A stretch of 16,684 nucleotides of DNA from JAAZMF01 sp036786445. GTDB lineage: Bacteria; Bacillota; Limnochordia; DTU087. Below are positions 7,213 to 14,026 of this stretch, piece by piece; positions within the stretch are counted from its first letter, which is position 1; each line of letters begins with the position of its first letter. The stretch is from contig DAIQRD010000049.1 in the NCBI GenBank assembly GCA_036786445.1, positions 1 to 16,684 on the forward strand, written 5' to 3'. The position numbers and the translations under genes were made by a program. The notes below the pieces were generated by a model that was not told the DNA's origin, did not search any database, and saw only the letters and a program-made list of their open reading frames with translations.

Positions 7213-7288
7213 CGATAGTTTGCACCTCGGGGTCTACCAGCCAATAGTGGGGAATACCAGCTTTGAAGTATATCCGTAACTTACTCAA
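7079..7288 (-). pseudogene. C-terminal fragment of a Uma2 (DUF820) family nuclease
   Basis: Sixty-nine residues match the C-terminal part of Uma2-family proteins, which have a PD-(D/E)XK nuclease-like fold and are very common, in many copies, in cyanobacteria and some Bacillota. The diagnostic stretch is YFKAGIPHYWLVDPEVQTIEAF (given here in two parts: YFKAGIPHYW and LVDPEVQTIEAF), then FPGLTIELGTLW near the end. Full proteins have about 180-200 residues; the upstream half with the PDLVVEILSP-type strand carrying the first catalytic acid is missing. Only a TTG at 7288 could start it and it has no ribosome binding site. It is therefore a dead remnant. A second copy of the same tail runs off the window at 16551-16684, with five amino-acid differences over the shared 43 residues. 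Family call good, remnant status likely. Confidence 0.7.
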
Positions 7289-7318
7289 ACGATCCGCTAT
7301 TCACTCCAGTTTCAACCA

Positions 7319-7633
7319 CTATAGAGCATAACTCATACCTACCGAAAGCACTGCCTGTGGCACCAGTCCACCCGGGGCGAATAGAGTGATATCCGCCTCC
7401 TGAACGTAGTTAAGGGTCAGATCATAGCCCCGTACTCCTAATCTACCCAGAACCCCCCATTTCATCTGATCAGTAGCAGTACCGAACATCTGGGGAAATG
7501 ACAGTACAACATCTACGCCGGAATTCCAATTCACGGGAACATACGCTTCCAAGGCATCGGTGTATTGGCTGCTACTATCCTCATCTAAAGCCACCGCTTC
7601 CAGCGCATAGTCCACGGGGCTTATGTCATCCAC
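7319..7633 (-). pseudogene. C-terminal fragment resembling a beta-barrel (porin-like) protein
   Basis: This frame of 104 codons starts only at a GTG and remains open without an ATG back to about 7670, inside the end of the GH13 gene. The sequence has alternating hydrophobic and polar strands (SGVDVVLSFPQMF, DQMKWGVLGRLGV, YDLTLNYVQEAD) and ends VLSVGMSYAL, all typical of the closing strands of an outer-membrane barrel. It could be a DUF1302-like or other porin fragment, but I cannot name the family with confidence. The missing N-terminal portion and the lack of a ribosome binding site mark it as a remnant cut at about 7660, where the amylase gene ends. If the barrel reading is right, it supports a diderm cell envelope. 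Confidence 0.35.
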
Positions 7634-7661
7634 TATATAGCGGGTTTTTCTCCCTAGACCA

Positions 7662-9068
7662 TCAAAAGGAACGAGCCATGATTAGTACGCCCTGGGGGGG
7701 GAGTCCTATGCAAAGCTCATCCCTTCTACCAGACCCTTCCTCTGATAATACCTCCGGTGAGCTTCTCCAGACTTCCCCGTGTACGCTAAGTGTATCGGGC
7801 AGTTCTAAAGAGAAGTCTTCCCACTGGAAGCCTGCATTGAAAGCTACGAGGACTGCATCTTCCTCATACTGACGGGCCAATGCTAAGACCCTCCCCGATG
7901 CCATGATCACCTCTACATCTCCTCGGCGCAAAGCGGGGTGTCGCCTCCTAAGATTGATAAGCGCCCTAGAGGCCTCATATACTTTATGATTCCAGGTTTC
8001 CTCACCCCAAGGCATACTCTTGCGGCATCCAGGATCATTGCCTCCTGTTAACCCCACTTCATCGCCGTAGTAGATCAAAGGCACACCTATATCCGTTAAG
8101 AGGAAGGCTAAAGCCTGTATGGCCTTGGCACTATCACGGCGACAGATAGTCATGAGTCTAGGAGTATCGTGACTTCCCAGAAGGTTCACCATAGTAGGCC
8201 CATAGGGGGCATAGAGCTCCCTAAGAGCCTGGATCTCCCGCACAAAAGTCTTGGCATCAGTACATTGGTTTATAAAAAAGCGAAATACAGTGTCCCTCCA
8301 GACATAGTTCGTTGAGCTGTCCAGTTGGTCAGGGGCTAGCCACGGCGTGGCATCCCCCCAAAACTCGCCCAGTAGGAATGCTTCAGCCTTCGCAGCCCGT
8401 ACCCTAGCTGTAAACTTGCTCCACGCCTCATGGGGGATTTCCCATGCCATGTCTAGACGCCAGCCATCGATATTTGCTGTTTGGATCCAATACTCGCCGA
8501 CTTTACACATGAGCTCGTGGATTTCTCCATTATCCACATTTAGGCGAGGCATAGATGCCAATCCTCCACAAGCGCGATAAGTAGGCTGAGGATACTGCTT
8601 TATAGGGAAATCATCAACAAGGAACCACTGGGAATAGGGTGATGCAGCCCCACGGGTGAGCACATCCTGGAAAGCAGGAAACTCATCACTAACATGGGCA
8701 AATACACCATCTAGGATGATTTTCATTCCCCTGGCATGTAGTGCCTTGGTGAGAGCCTTTAGCGTATCCGTTGTGCCGAGCATCTCATTTATCTGAAAAT
8801 AGTCTCTTGTCTCATAGCGATGGTTAGAAGGTGCATCGAAAATCGGCGTGAGATAGAGACAATTGACCCCAAGCGCCTCTAGGTAATCAATATGATTGAT
8901 GATTCCTTGGAGATCACCTCCAAAAAAGTTGGTTCGAGTTGGCCTTGTGCTCCATGGCACCACATCGATAGGATCATTGGATGGATCACCATTGGCAAAG
9001 CGATCGGGAAAAATCTGATAGATAATAGCATCATTTACCCATTTGGGAACTGTGTTTTTCTGTTTCAT
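7662..9068 (-). CDS. GH13 alpha-glucan hydrolase (neopullulanase/cyclomaltodextrinase-like), cytoplasmic
   Basis: This enzyme of 468 residues should hydrolyse alpha-1,4 links of imported maltodextrins or cyclodextrins. It lacks a signal peptide and starts straight into the barrel (WVNDAIIYQIFPDRFANGD), so the N-terminal CBM34-type domain of typical neopullulanases (about 585 residues) is absent. GH13 regions are seen in order: region I DGVFAHV (120-126), region II GWRLDMA with nucleophile D206, region III LLGEFWGDA with acid/base E235, and region IV GSHDTPR with H300 and D301. Region I has alanine at 124 where asparagine is nearly invariant, which is unusual. The C-terminus (LPPQGVLIMARSF) looks complete. 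The start is ATG 9068, seven bases after AAAGGG, which overlaps the stop codon of the permease gene only four bases upstream. It is the last intact gene of the sugar operon. GH13 membership is certain; exact specificity is not. Confidence 0.93.
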   Translation of the reverse strand: MKQKNTVPKWVNDAIIYQIFPDRFANGDPSNDPIDVVPWSTRPTRTNFFGGDLQGIINHIDYLEALGVNCLYLTPIFDAPSNHRYETRDYFQINEMLGTTDTLKALTKALHARGMKIILDGVFAHVSDEFPAFQDVLTRGAASPYSQWFLVDDFPIKQYPQPTYRACGGLASMPRLNVDNGEIHELMCKVGEYWIQTANIDGWRLDMAWEIPHEAWSKFTARVRAAKAEAFLLGEFWGDATPWLAPDQLDSSTNYVWRDTVFRFFINQCTDAKTFVREIQALRELYAPYGPTMVNLLGSHDTPRLMTICRRDSAKAIQALAFLLTDIGVPLIYYGDEVGLTGGNDPGCRKSMPWGEETWNHKVYEASRALINLRRRHPALRRGDVEVIMASGRVLALARQYEEDAVLVAFNAGFQWEDFSLELPDTLSVHGEVWRSSPEVLSEEGSGRRDELCIGLPPQGVLIMARSF

Positions 9069-9072
9069 GTAT

Positions 9073-9939
9073 CTACCCTTTCAAACCTGATGTTGCGATA
9101 CCTTCTACAACCTGGGATTGGGCTGCAAAGAAAAGTATCAATACTGGAATAGTACTAGTGGCCACCCCTGCCATGAGCAGAACCCACTGGGTCCCGTATT
9201 TACCCATAAAAGTTCTCAAACCAATCTGTACTGTGTACATCTCCGGCGAACGTGTGGCAATCATGGGCCATAGATAGTCATTCCACGCAAACAGAAAAGC
9301 AAAAATACTTAGTGTCGAAACAGCCGGTTTGGCCAACGGCATGATAACACGCCACAGGATCCCCATCTTACTACATCCATCGATGAGGGCTGCCTCATCT
9401 AGCTCCTTAGGTATGGACAGAAAGGATTGACGCATGAGGAATATACCGAAGGGACTTACAATCCTAGGTATAGTGAGCCCCCAATAGGTATCCACCCACC
9501 CAATCCTATCCACCATCAGAAACAGCGGGATCACCAGCACATAAAAGGGTACCATCATGGTCCCGAGAAATACGAGAAAAAGCGCATCCCGTCCAGGGAA
9601 AGACAATCGAGAAAAGGCATAGCCCGACATCGCAGAGGTCAGAATCTGTCCCACCATGATGACCAAAGTAACGATGCATGTATTTAGATAATACCGTGGG
9701 AAAGGCGCAGCCTGCCATGCATCGACATAGTTTTGCCAAACAAAGTGTACCGGAACTAGGTAAGGGGCCTCAAAGGTGCTTTTTATGGGCTTTAGAGAAG
9801 TAGTTATCGTCCATAGAAAGGGAGAGACCACCAGTAATGCCCCCGCCAGCAAAAGTATCTGAAGCATGATCATTTTCCATAATGGATGCTTTCGAGTATT
9901 ACGCCCTCTATTGTGCTTTGCTCTATTGTGTCGCCCCAT
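9073..9939 (-). CDS. Carbohydrate ABC transporter permease, MalG-type (CUT1)
   Basis: This is an inner-membrane permease of 288 residues that pairs with the upstream permease to form the sugar channel. Six hydrophobic segments are visible, beginning at about residue 26 (MIMLQILLLAGALLVVSPF as one stretch). The EAA loop that docks the ATPase reads DEAALIDGCSKMGILWRVIM. The N-terminus SLKP segment and the WNDYLWP motif near residue 222 are typical of CUT1 MalG-type subunits. The start is ATG 9939, because AGGAGG lies 11 bases upstream; a GTG four codons earlier overlaps that site. It overlaps the end of the preceding permease gene by 17 bases, which implies translational coupling, and is followed after four bases by the GH13 gene. 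Confidence 0.92.
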   Translation of the reverse strand: MGRHNRAKHNRGRNTRKHPLWKMIMLQILLLAGALLVVSPFLWTITTSLKPIKSTFEAPYLVPVHFVWQNYVDAWQAAPFPRYYLNTCIVTLVIMVGQILTSAMSGYAFSRLSFPGRDALFLVFLGTMMVPFYVLVIPLFLMVDRIGWVDTYWGLTIPRIVSPFGIFLMRQSFLSIPKELDEAALIDGCSKMGILWRVIMPLAKPAVSTLSIFAFLFAWNDYLWPMIATRSPEMYTVQIGLRTFMGKYGTQWVLLMAGVATSTIPVLILFFAAQSQVVEGIATSGLKG

Positions 9940-10852
9940 ACATACTGGCACCTCCTGAACCAGAAACCCTCCACTGTAGCAATGTAGCGATAAATACTAA
10001 AAGAAAGATCACCCACGCGATGGCCGAAGCATATCCCATGTGAAAAAGACCAAAAGCTTGCCTGTATAGATACAGCCCCATGACCTCCGTGGAACCCATA
10101 GGTCCCCCCGATGTCATAACATGGACCAGGTCAAAAACTTGAAAAGAGTCTATTACACACATGATCAAGAGCAGCCACGTTGTGGGTAAAAGCAGTGGGC
10201 AGGTTATGTGGACAAATCTCTGCCAGCTATTTGCTCCATCGACTAGCGCGGCTTCATAGAGCTCACCTGGAACTTGCTGCAGTCCGGCTAGGTAGATCAT
10301 GGCATTGAAACCAAGCCGCTTCCACGCTCCTACCAAGATGACGGCTACTAGCGCCCACTCCGGGCTTGACAGCCATGCTGGGCCAAAGATTCCCACGACC
10401 CTAAGAAGATGATTAACCAACCCATCATAGGGATCGAAGAGGCGGGTCCAGACGATCCCAGCAGCCACAGTGGCAGTCACCGAAGGAGTAAAATACAGTG
10501 ATCTCCATAGGCTATTTAGTGGTATTTTGACATTAAGTCCCAGAGCGACCACAAGACCAAAGGGCAAGCTAAGTGCGGTGACCCCCAGTGTATAGACTAG
10601 GGTAACCTTAAGAGAATTCCAGAAATACGGGTCCCGAAGTAGGGCAAAGTAATTAGATACCCCCACAAACCCCTTTATGCTACCCATACCCCACTCTGCT
10701 AAAGACAGTACAGCGGAGTATATCATGGGTATTATGTAGAAGGTTGTAAAGATCAGGATGACCGGAGCTAGGCAGATAAAAGCCGCCCGGATATCATCTT
10801 TCCTATAGCCACTTTTTGACCAATATGATTTTGCCTGCAACTTTAGGCTCAC
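9923..10852 (-). CDS. Carbohydrate ABC transporter permease, MalF/UgpA-type (CUT1)
   Basis: This is the first permease of the importer, 309 residues from GTG 10852. Its transmembrane pattern is that of short UgpA/MsmF-type subunits, without the large periplasmic loop of enterobacterial MalF. The N-terminal segment is AFICLAPVILIFTTFYIIP. The EAA loop reads GELYEAALVDGANSWQRF. A TSGGPMGSTE motif lies between the last two membrane segments, as is usual. The start is uncertain: the only AGGAG directly abuts GTG 10852, whereas TTG 10840 is 11 bases from it and is a plausible alternative. It lies 75 bases after the solute-binding protein gene, with a stem-loop in between, and overlaps the next permease gene by 17 bases. 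Confidence 0.92.
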   Translation of the reverse strand: MSLKLQAKSYWSKSGYRKDDIRAAFICLAPVILIFTTFYIIPMIYSAVLSLAEWGMGSIKGFVGVSNYFALLRDPYFWNSLKVTLVYTLGVTALSLPFGLVVALGLNVKIPLNSLWRSLYFTPSVTATVAAGIVWTRLFDPYDGLVNHLLRVVGIFGPAWLSSPEWALVAVILVGAWKRLGFNAMIYLAGLQQVPGELYEAALVDGANSWQRFVHITCPLLLPTTWLLLIMCVIDSFQVFDLVHVMTSGGPMGSTEVMGLYLYRQAFGLFHMGYASAIAWVIFLLVFIATLLQWRVSGSGGASMYGATQ

Positions 10853-10864
10853 TCCTACCGGAAG

Positions 10865-10899
10865 CTAGTTCCCGGCCCCAAAAAAAGACCGGGAACTAG
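10865..10899 (-). promoter_or_regulatory. Intercistronic stem-loop between binding-protein and permease genes
   Basis: CTAGTTCCCGG (10865-10875) pairs perfectly with CCGGGAACTAG (10889-10899) around a 13-base loop. On the transcribed strand the loop carries a run of seven U. No U-tract follows the stem, so it is not a standard terminator. Its place suggests an RNA-stabilising or partial-termination element that lets the binding protein be made in excess over the permeases, as in other sugar operons. Confidence 0.7.
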
Positions 10900-10927
10900 A
10901 TACTTTGTGGTCGATCTGATATTAGGC

Positions 10928-12211
10928 TTATCTGCTCTTCTCGAGAATGTCTATGAGAGCCTCTTCAGCATTGGCGAGGGCTTCCTGAACAGACACTCTA
11001 CCATAGTAAGCCTTCTCCATTTCTTTTGCGAAAGCCAAGGAGCATTCAGCGTATTCAGGAATGGGTGGCCGAGCATGGGCGTAGCGCTGCTGATCGATGA
11101 ACACCAAGAGGCGGGGTTCGGTATCCTCGATAAACCCTCGATACTCAGAGCTATTAGCCACAGATGCCTTCACAGGCAAAGCGCCGGTCTCTTTATCCCA
11201 TTGGACCATGTTTTCCGTGCTCGTTAGCCACATGAGAAAATCAACAGCAGCCGCTTCCCGAGCAGCATCGGTTTTAAAGACAAAGATCTGCTCACCACCC
11301 ATGTTGGTGGCTGGCTTACCCCATTTGGGGTATGGGATAGGAGCAGTGCCAAATTCAAAAGAAACGGAATCCTGCCAAATACCTATCATCCAAGGACCAT
11401 TGACCACCATGGCAGCTCGACCCATACCAAAGGAATCTTTGCGGGCTAAACCTGCCACTTTATCCTTCTGGAAAAGGTCCACAATAAACTGGAGAGCCTT
11501 TTCCCCTTGTTCATTGTTAAAGCCCGGCCTCATGTAGTTGTCGGTAAGAAAGTCTGCACCAGTCTGCCAGAAATATGGCTGCAAATTCCAGGTAAGACCT
11601 TCACCGGTCTCATCTACTTGAGAGTACATCTCAAACCCGAAGACAGAACCATCGGTTTTTGTCAGCTTCTTGCCATATCCCATCAGTTCATCCCAAGTTG
11701 TTGGTGGACGATTTGGGTCGAGACCAACTGCTTTGAAGAGATCTTTGTTATAGAACAGTGCTAGGTTGTTAGTTGTAATGGGTAGAGCCAAAGTCTGGCC
11801 TTGATACATGCTGTACTCTAGTAGTGAGGGATAGAAATCGCCCAAATCAAAGCCCTTTTCCTCCATATACCCATCCATGGGCAAGAGGAAATCGGACCGG
11901 AGCAAGCGACCCATCCAAGCTATATCCGCTATGGCAATGGCGGGAGGCTTGCCGGCGGCTGCCGTGGCTTCCATCTTTGGTAGTAGTTCTCCAGTCGGCA
12001 CAAAGATAGGCTTAACCTTGACGTTTGGGTTTAACTCGTTATAGGTAGCGGCAAACTCCTCTACTGCTTTGGCATTGTTGCCATCCCAGTAATGCCAAAA
12101 CTCTAAGACAATCTCATCCTTGGCATGGGCAACAAGAGAACCAAACATCATGGTGCACAAAAGCGCTGTAAGTATCATGGAGACGAACGAACGACTGACC
12201 AATTTACGCAT
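10928..12211 (-). CDS. Extracellular (periplasmic) sugar-binding protein of a CUT1 ABC importer
   Basis: This substrate-binding protein of 427 residues captures the sugar outside the inner membrane. Residues 1-30 are a signal peptide ending VAHA before KDEIVLEFWHYW. The only cysteine there (LLC at about 19) does not fit a lipobox, so the protein is probably released and not lipid-anchored. The mature N-terminus (FWHYWDGNNAKAVEEF) and the segments NNLALFYNKDLF, PPTTWDEL and NGPWMIG are classic for family 1 (MalE/UgpB-type) binding proteins. The start is ATG 12211, with GGAGG nine bases upstream; the TTG just before it is not needed. It is the first gene of the transport operon, read from the promoter at 12334-12363. 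A soluble binding protein fits a cell with a periplasm. Sugar specificity (maltodextrin or similar) is inferred from the GH13 gene downstream. Confidence 0.93.
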   Translation of the reverse strand: MRKLVSRSFVSMILTALLCTMMFGSLVAHAKDEIVLEFWHYWDGNNAKAVEEFAATYNELNPNVKVKPIFVPTGELLPKMEATAAAGKPPAIAIADIAWMGRLLRSDFLLPMDGYMEEKGFDLGDFYPSLLEYSMYQGQTLALPITTNNLALFYNKDLFKAVGLDPNRPPTTWDELMGYGKKLTKTDGSVFGFEMYSQVDETGEGLTWNLQPYFWQTGADFLTDNYMRPGFNNEQGEKALQFIVDLFQKDKVAGLARKDSFGMGRAAMVVNGPWMIGIWQDSVSFEFGTAPIPYPKWGKPATNMGGEQIFVFKTDAAREAAAVDFLMWLTSTENMVQWDKETGALPVKASVANSSEYRGFIEDTEPRLLVFIDQQRYAHARPPIPEYAECSLAFAKEMEKAYYGRVSVQEALANAEEALIDILEKSR

Positions 12212-12333
12212 CAATACACACCTCCGTTTTTTCTAGAGCATCTCTAATACTACATGAACTTCTTTCCCGAGATCACTGGTCTAGCTACCGCTACCCACTA
12301 ATCTGAAACACGACTGGTACATGACTACATGTG

Positions 12334-12363
12334 ATTGTACGTAAACGTTTACGGCTTTAGCAA
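12334..12363 (-). promoter_or_regulatory. Promoter of the sugar transport operon with operator in its spacer
   Basis: Read on the minus strand, TTGCTA (12358-12363) is followed after 18 bases by TACAAT (12334-12339), five of six matches to the -10 consensus. Transcription would begin near 12327, about 115 bases before ATG 12211. The spacer is largely occupied by the palindrome at 12340-12353, so repressor binding would directly block RNA polymerase. Confidence 0.72.
12340..12353. promoter_or_regulatory. LacI-family operator, perfect 14-bp palindrome CGTAAACGTTTACG
   Basis: The palindrome has the central CG pair and AAACGTTT core typical of LacI-family operators. It lies directly against the -10 box of the transport promoter and just downstream of the LacI-family gene. 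The same core occurs again at 13555-13568. A CcpA catabolite-response site is an alternative reading. Confidence 0.8.
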
Positions 12364-12406
12364 ATAACCACCCCCCTTTTTCTGGAGCTAACTGCTACAC
12401 TAGAAT

Positions 12407-13471
12407 CTAAGCAGGTGGAAGGGGTCTACCCAAGGAACCACGTTCTACCACTCGAGTCTGGAGAATCACTTGGCGTGAGTCTATCTGCTCTCCGCTGATT
12501 AGCTTTAGTAGCATCTTGGCTGCCTGCATACCCATCTCATAGATCGGAGCCCTCACCGAGGCTAGTGGCGGGTTCAAGAACTGAGAAGCCTCATCGTCAT
12601 CAAAGCCTATTACAGAGACATCATGGGGGACTTGTAGCCCGAGATCAAGTAATGCTCTAATGACCGGGATGGCGAAGAAGTCGTTGAAGGTGAAAACTGC
12701 TGTGGGCCCTCTGTCTTGATCAATACTCTCAAAGAACTTCCGCACCGAAGCATATACCTCTTTGCGGGTCAAACCTGCATCTATTACTAGGTTCTCGTTA
12801 TACCCAAGGCCTGCATCTAGTAAAGCTCGCCTATAACCCTCAAGCCGCTCTACACCCAGATTGGTCTGCTGCGAGCCACATACATGGGCAATGCGTCGGT
12901 GCCCTAGACGTATGAGGGATTCCACCGCCGAATACGCCCCGAAGACGTTGTCTATATCTACATAGTGGCTATTGACTAGGCCAATCGCTCTACCGATTAT
13001 GACAAAGGGGTAATTGCGTCGAGTGAGCTCTAAAGCCAAAGGATCATTGAGCTTGGCTCCATTAAGTAGTATGCCATCAACGCTACCACCCTTGACGAGG
13101 CGCAGTTCCGACATATCCTGGGCAAACTCATCCCGGGAGAGGATGGTGCACCTATATCCCCTATTTGTCAAAACGGTCTCTATGCCCTGCAGCATGCGAC
13201 CTGATGCTGGTTGGGCATGGAGCTGTCCTAAGGTTTGCATATTAATCACAGCTATGGTCCGTGTTGATTGATGCACTAGATTTCTAGCGGTGAAGTTAGG
13301 CTGATACCCCAACTCCTCAATGAGCCTAGCTATTCTTTCCCGGTTCTCATCATTAACACCAGGCGAATCGTTAATCACCCGGGACACAGTGGCCACAGAG
13401 ACACCAGCCATCTTCGCTATATCAGTCATTGTGATTCTCTTAACACCGGCTTTATTAGCCTGGTTCGTCAT
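12407..13471 (-). CDS. LacI family transcriptional regulator of the sugar locus
   Basis: This is a repressor of 354 residues from ATG 13471. Residues 13-60 form the LacI helix-turn-helix and hinge (MTDIAKMAGVSVATVSRVIN, then GYQPNFTARNL). The remainder is the periplasmic-binding-protein-like effector domain, with segments such as VDGILLNGA, PFVIIGRAIG, YVDIDNVFGAYSAVE, RLGHRRIAHVCGS and SVIGFDDDEASQF, all in the usual order. A longer frame reaches 13597, but the extra residues (cysteine-rich, unlike any LacI) overlap an operator and are probably untranslated. ATG 13471 has only a weak GAGG 12 bases upstream, so the exact start is moderately sure. It lies immediately upstream of the transport operon on the same strand. 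It probably represses both that operon (12340-12353) and itself (13555-13568), with a maltodextrin-like inducer inferred. Confidence 0.92.
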   Translation of the reverse strand: MTNQANKAGVKRITMTDIAKMAGVSVATVSRVINDSPGVNDENRERIARLIEELGYQPNFTARNLVHQSTRTIAVINMQTLGQLHAQPASGRMLQGIETVLTNRGYRCTILSRDEFAQDMSELRLVKGGSVDGILLNGAKLNDPLALELTRRNYPFVIIGRAIGLVNSHYVDIDNVFGAYSAVESLIRLGHRRIAHVCGSQQTNLGVERLEGYRRALLDAGLGYNENLVIDAGLTRKEVYASVRKFFESIDQDRGPTAVFTFNDFFAIPVIRALLDLGLQVPHDVSVIGFDDDEASQFLNPPLASVRAPIYEMGMQAAKMLLKLISGEQIDSRQVILQTRVVERGSLGRPLPPA

Positions 13472-13554
13472 AATGTAGCACATCCTCATAGGCATTGGTC
13501 CACAAGGGCCACCACATGGAACGGAGCAGAGTTTGATCAGGAGCTGGCATACAA

Positions 13555-13568
13555 CGTAAACGTTTTCA
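13555..13568. promoter_or_regulatory. Second, imperfect LacI-family operator upstream of the regulator gene
   Basis: CGTAAACGTTTTCA matches the perfect operator at 12340-12353 at 12 of 14 positions and lies about 85 bases upstream of the regulator's likely start. This arrangement suggests autoregulation. On the minus strand, ATGAAAACGTTTACGT also fits a CcpA catabolite-response site at nearly every consensus position, so either or both regulators may bind. Confidence 0.65.
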
Positions 13569-13674
13569 TGGCATTTATTCTGCAAGAAAGTCGACATTCC
13601 TTCTTTGCGGGAGACAATAAACTGCTTTTCTTAGTCTCGGGTTTCGACAAACTGCTGATCTAACACATATCTAG

Positions 13675-13711
13675 TAGGGTGACGCTAGGTGATCAACTTA
13701 GCGTCACCCTA
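13675..13711. terminator. Perfect 13-bp hairpin next to the IS3 remnant
   Basis: TAGGGTGACGCTA (13675-13687) pairs fully with TAGCGTCACCCTA (13699-13711) around an 11-base loop. TTGTGTTAATCTTG follows on the plus strand, while the minus strand side lacks a T-run. It separates the transposase remnant from the LacI-family gene and would insulate transcription between them. It could also belong to the end of the insertion sequence. Confidence 0.55.
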
Positions 13712-13760
13712 TTGTGTTAATCTTGACGTAGATAAGTACCCGGTGAATTCGAGGCCTAGA

Positions 13761-14000
13761 CTACGCACATAGCAGGTGGGGTTCCATCTCATGGTAAACC
13801 TCAGCAGGAGCATGATAACCTAACGATTGGTGCGGTCGCCGGTTGTTATACGAATCCACAGAGCTAGCGATCTCCTGCTTTGCTTGCCTTGGAGTAATAT
13901 ACGCCTTGATGTAGACCTCTTCCGTTTTCAAAGTCCGCCAGAAACGCTCTGTAATTATGTTATCCAGGGCCCAGTTCTTGCTGTACTCGCCCAATAGCAT
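13761..14000 (-). pseudogene. IS3-family transposase (OrfB) C-terminal fragment
   Basis: Seventy-nine codons match the end of the rve integrase domain of IS3-family OrfB transposases. The markers are LDNIITERFWRTLKTEEVY and SYNNRRPHQSLGYHAPAEVY, which carry the last catalytic glutamate of the DDE triad (in ITERFW) and the usual C-terminal signature. About 200 or more upstream residues, with the two catalytic aspartates, are missing, so the fragment is inactive. The frame stays open only to the end of the chemoreceptor gene at about 14030. No OrfA and no clear terminal inverted repeats are seen, so this is an old, truncated insertion. Confidence 0.85.
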
Positions 14001-14006
14001 GTTAGT

Positions 14007-14022
14007 GCCGATGACAATCGGC
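14007..14022. other. Small stem-loop after the chemoreceptor gene
   Basis: GCCGAT (14007-14012) and ATCGGC (14017-14022) form a perfect six-pair stem with a four-base loop, five bases past the chemoreceptor stop codon. There is no U-run after it, so it is at most a weak terminator. Confidence 0.35.
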
Positions 14023-14026
14023 TTAT

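Larger units (their letters stand above)
13472..13760. other. Region upstream of the LacI-family gene
   Basis: These 289 bases carry the near-operator at 13555-13568, the strong hairpin at 13675-13711 and the untranslated leader of the regulator gene. I could not pick a confident -35/-10 pair for the regulator on the minus strand. A TTGCAG at about 13580-13585 lacks a good -10 partner. Confidence 0.5.

Noticed and set aside
7694..7701. Run of eight G near the 3' end of the GH13 gene as a frameshift or phase-variation site
   Set aside because: The encoded C-terminus (LPPQGVLIMARSF) is normal for GH13 proteins, so the frame appears correct.
12150..12160. Possible lipobox (LLC) in the binding protein
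   Set aside because: The residue before cysteine is leucine and hydrophobic sequence continues after it, so it lies inside the signal core.
13472..13597. N-terminal extension of the LacI-family protein
   Set aside because: The extra residues are cysteine-rich and unlike LacI proteins, and the DNA carries an operator.
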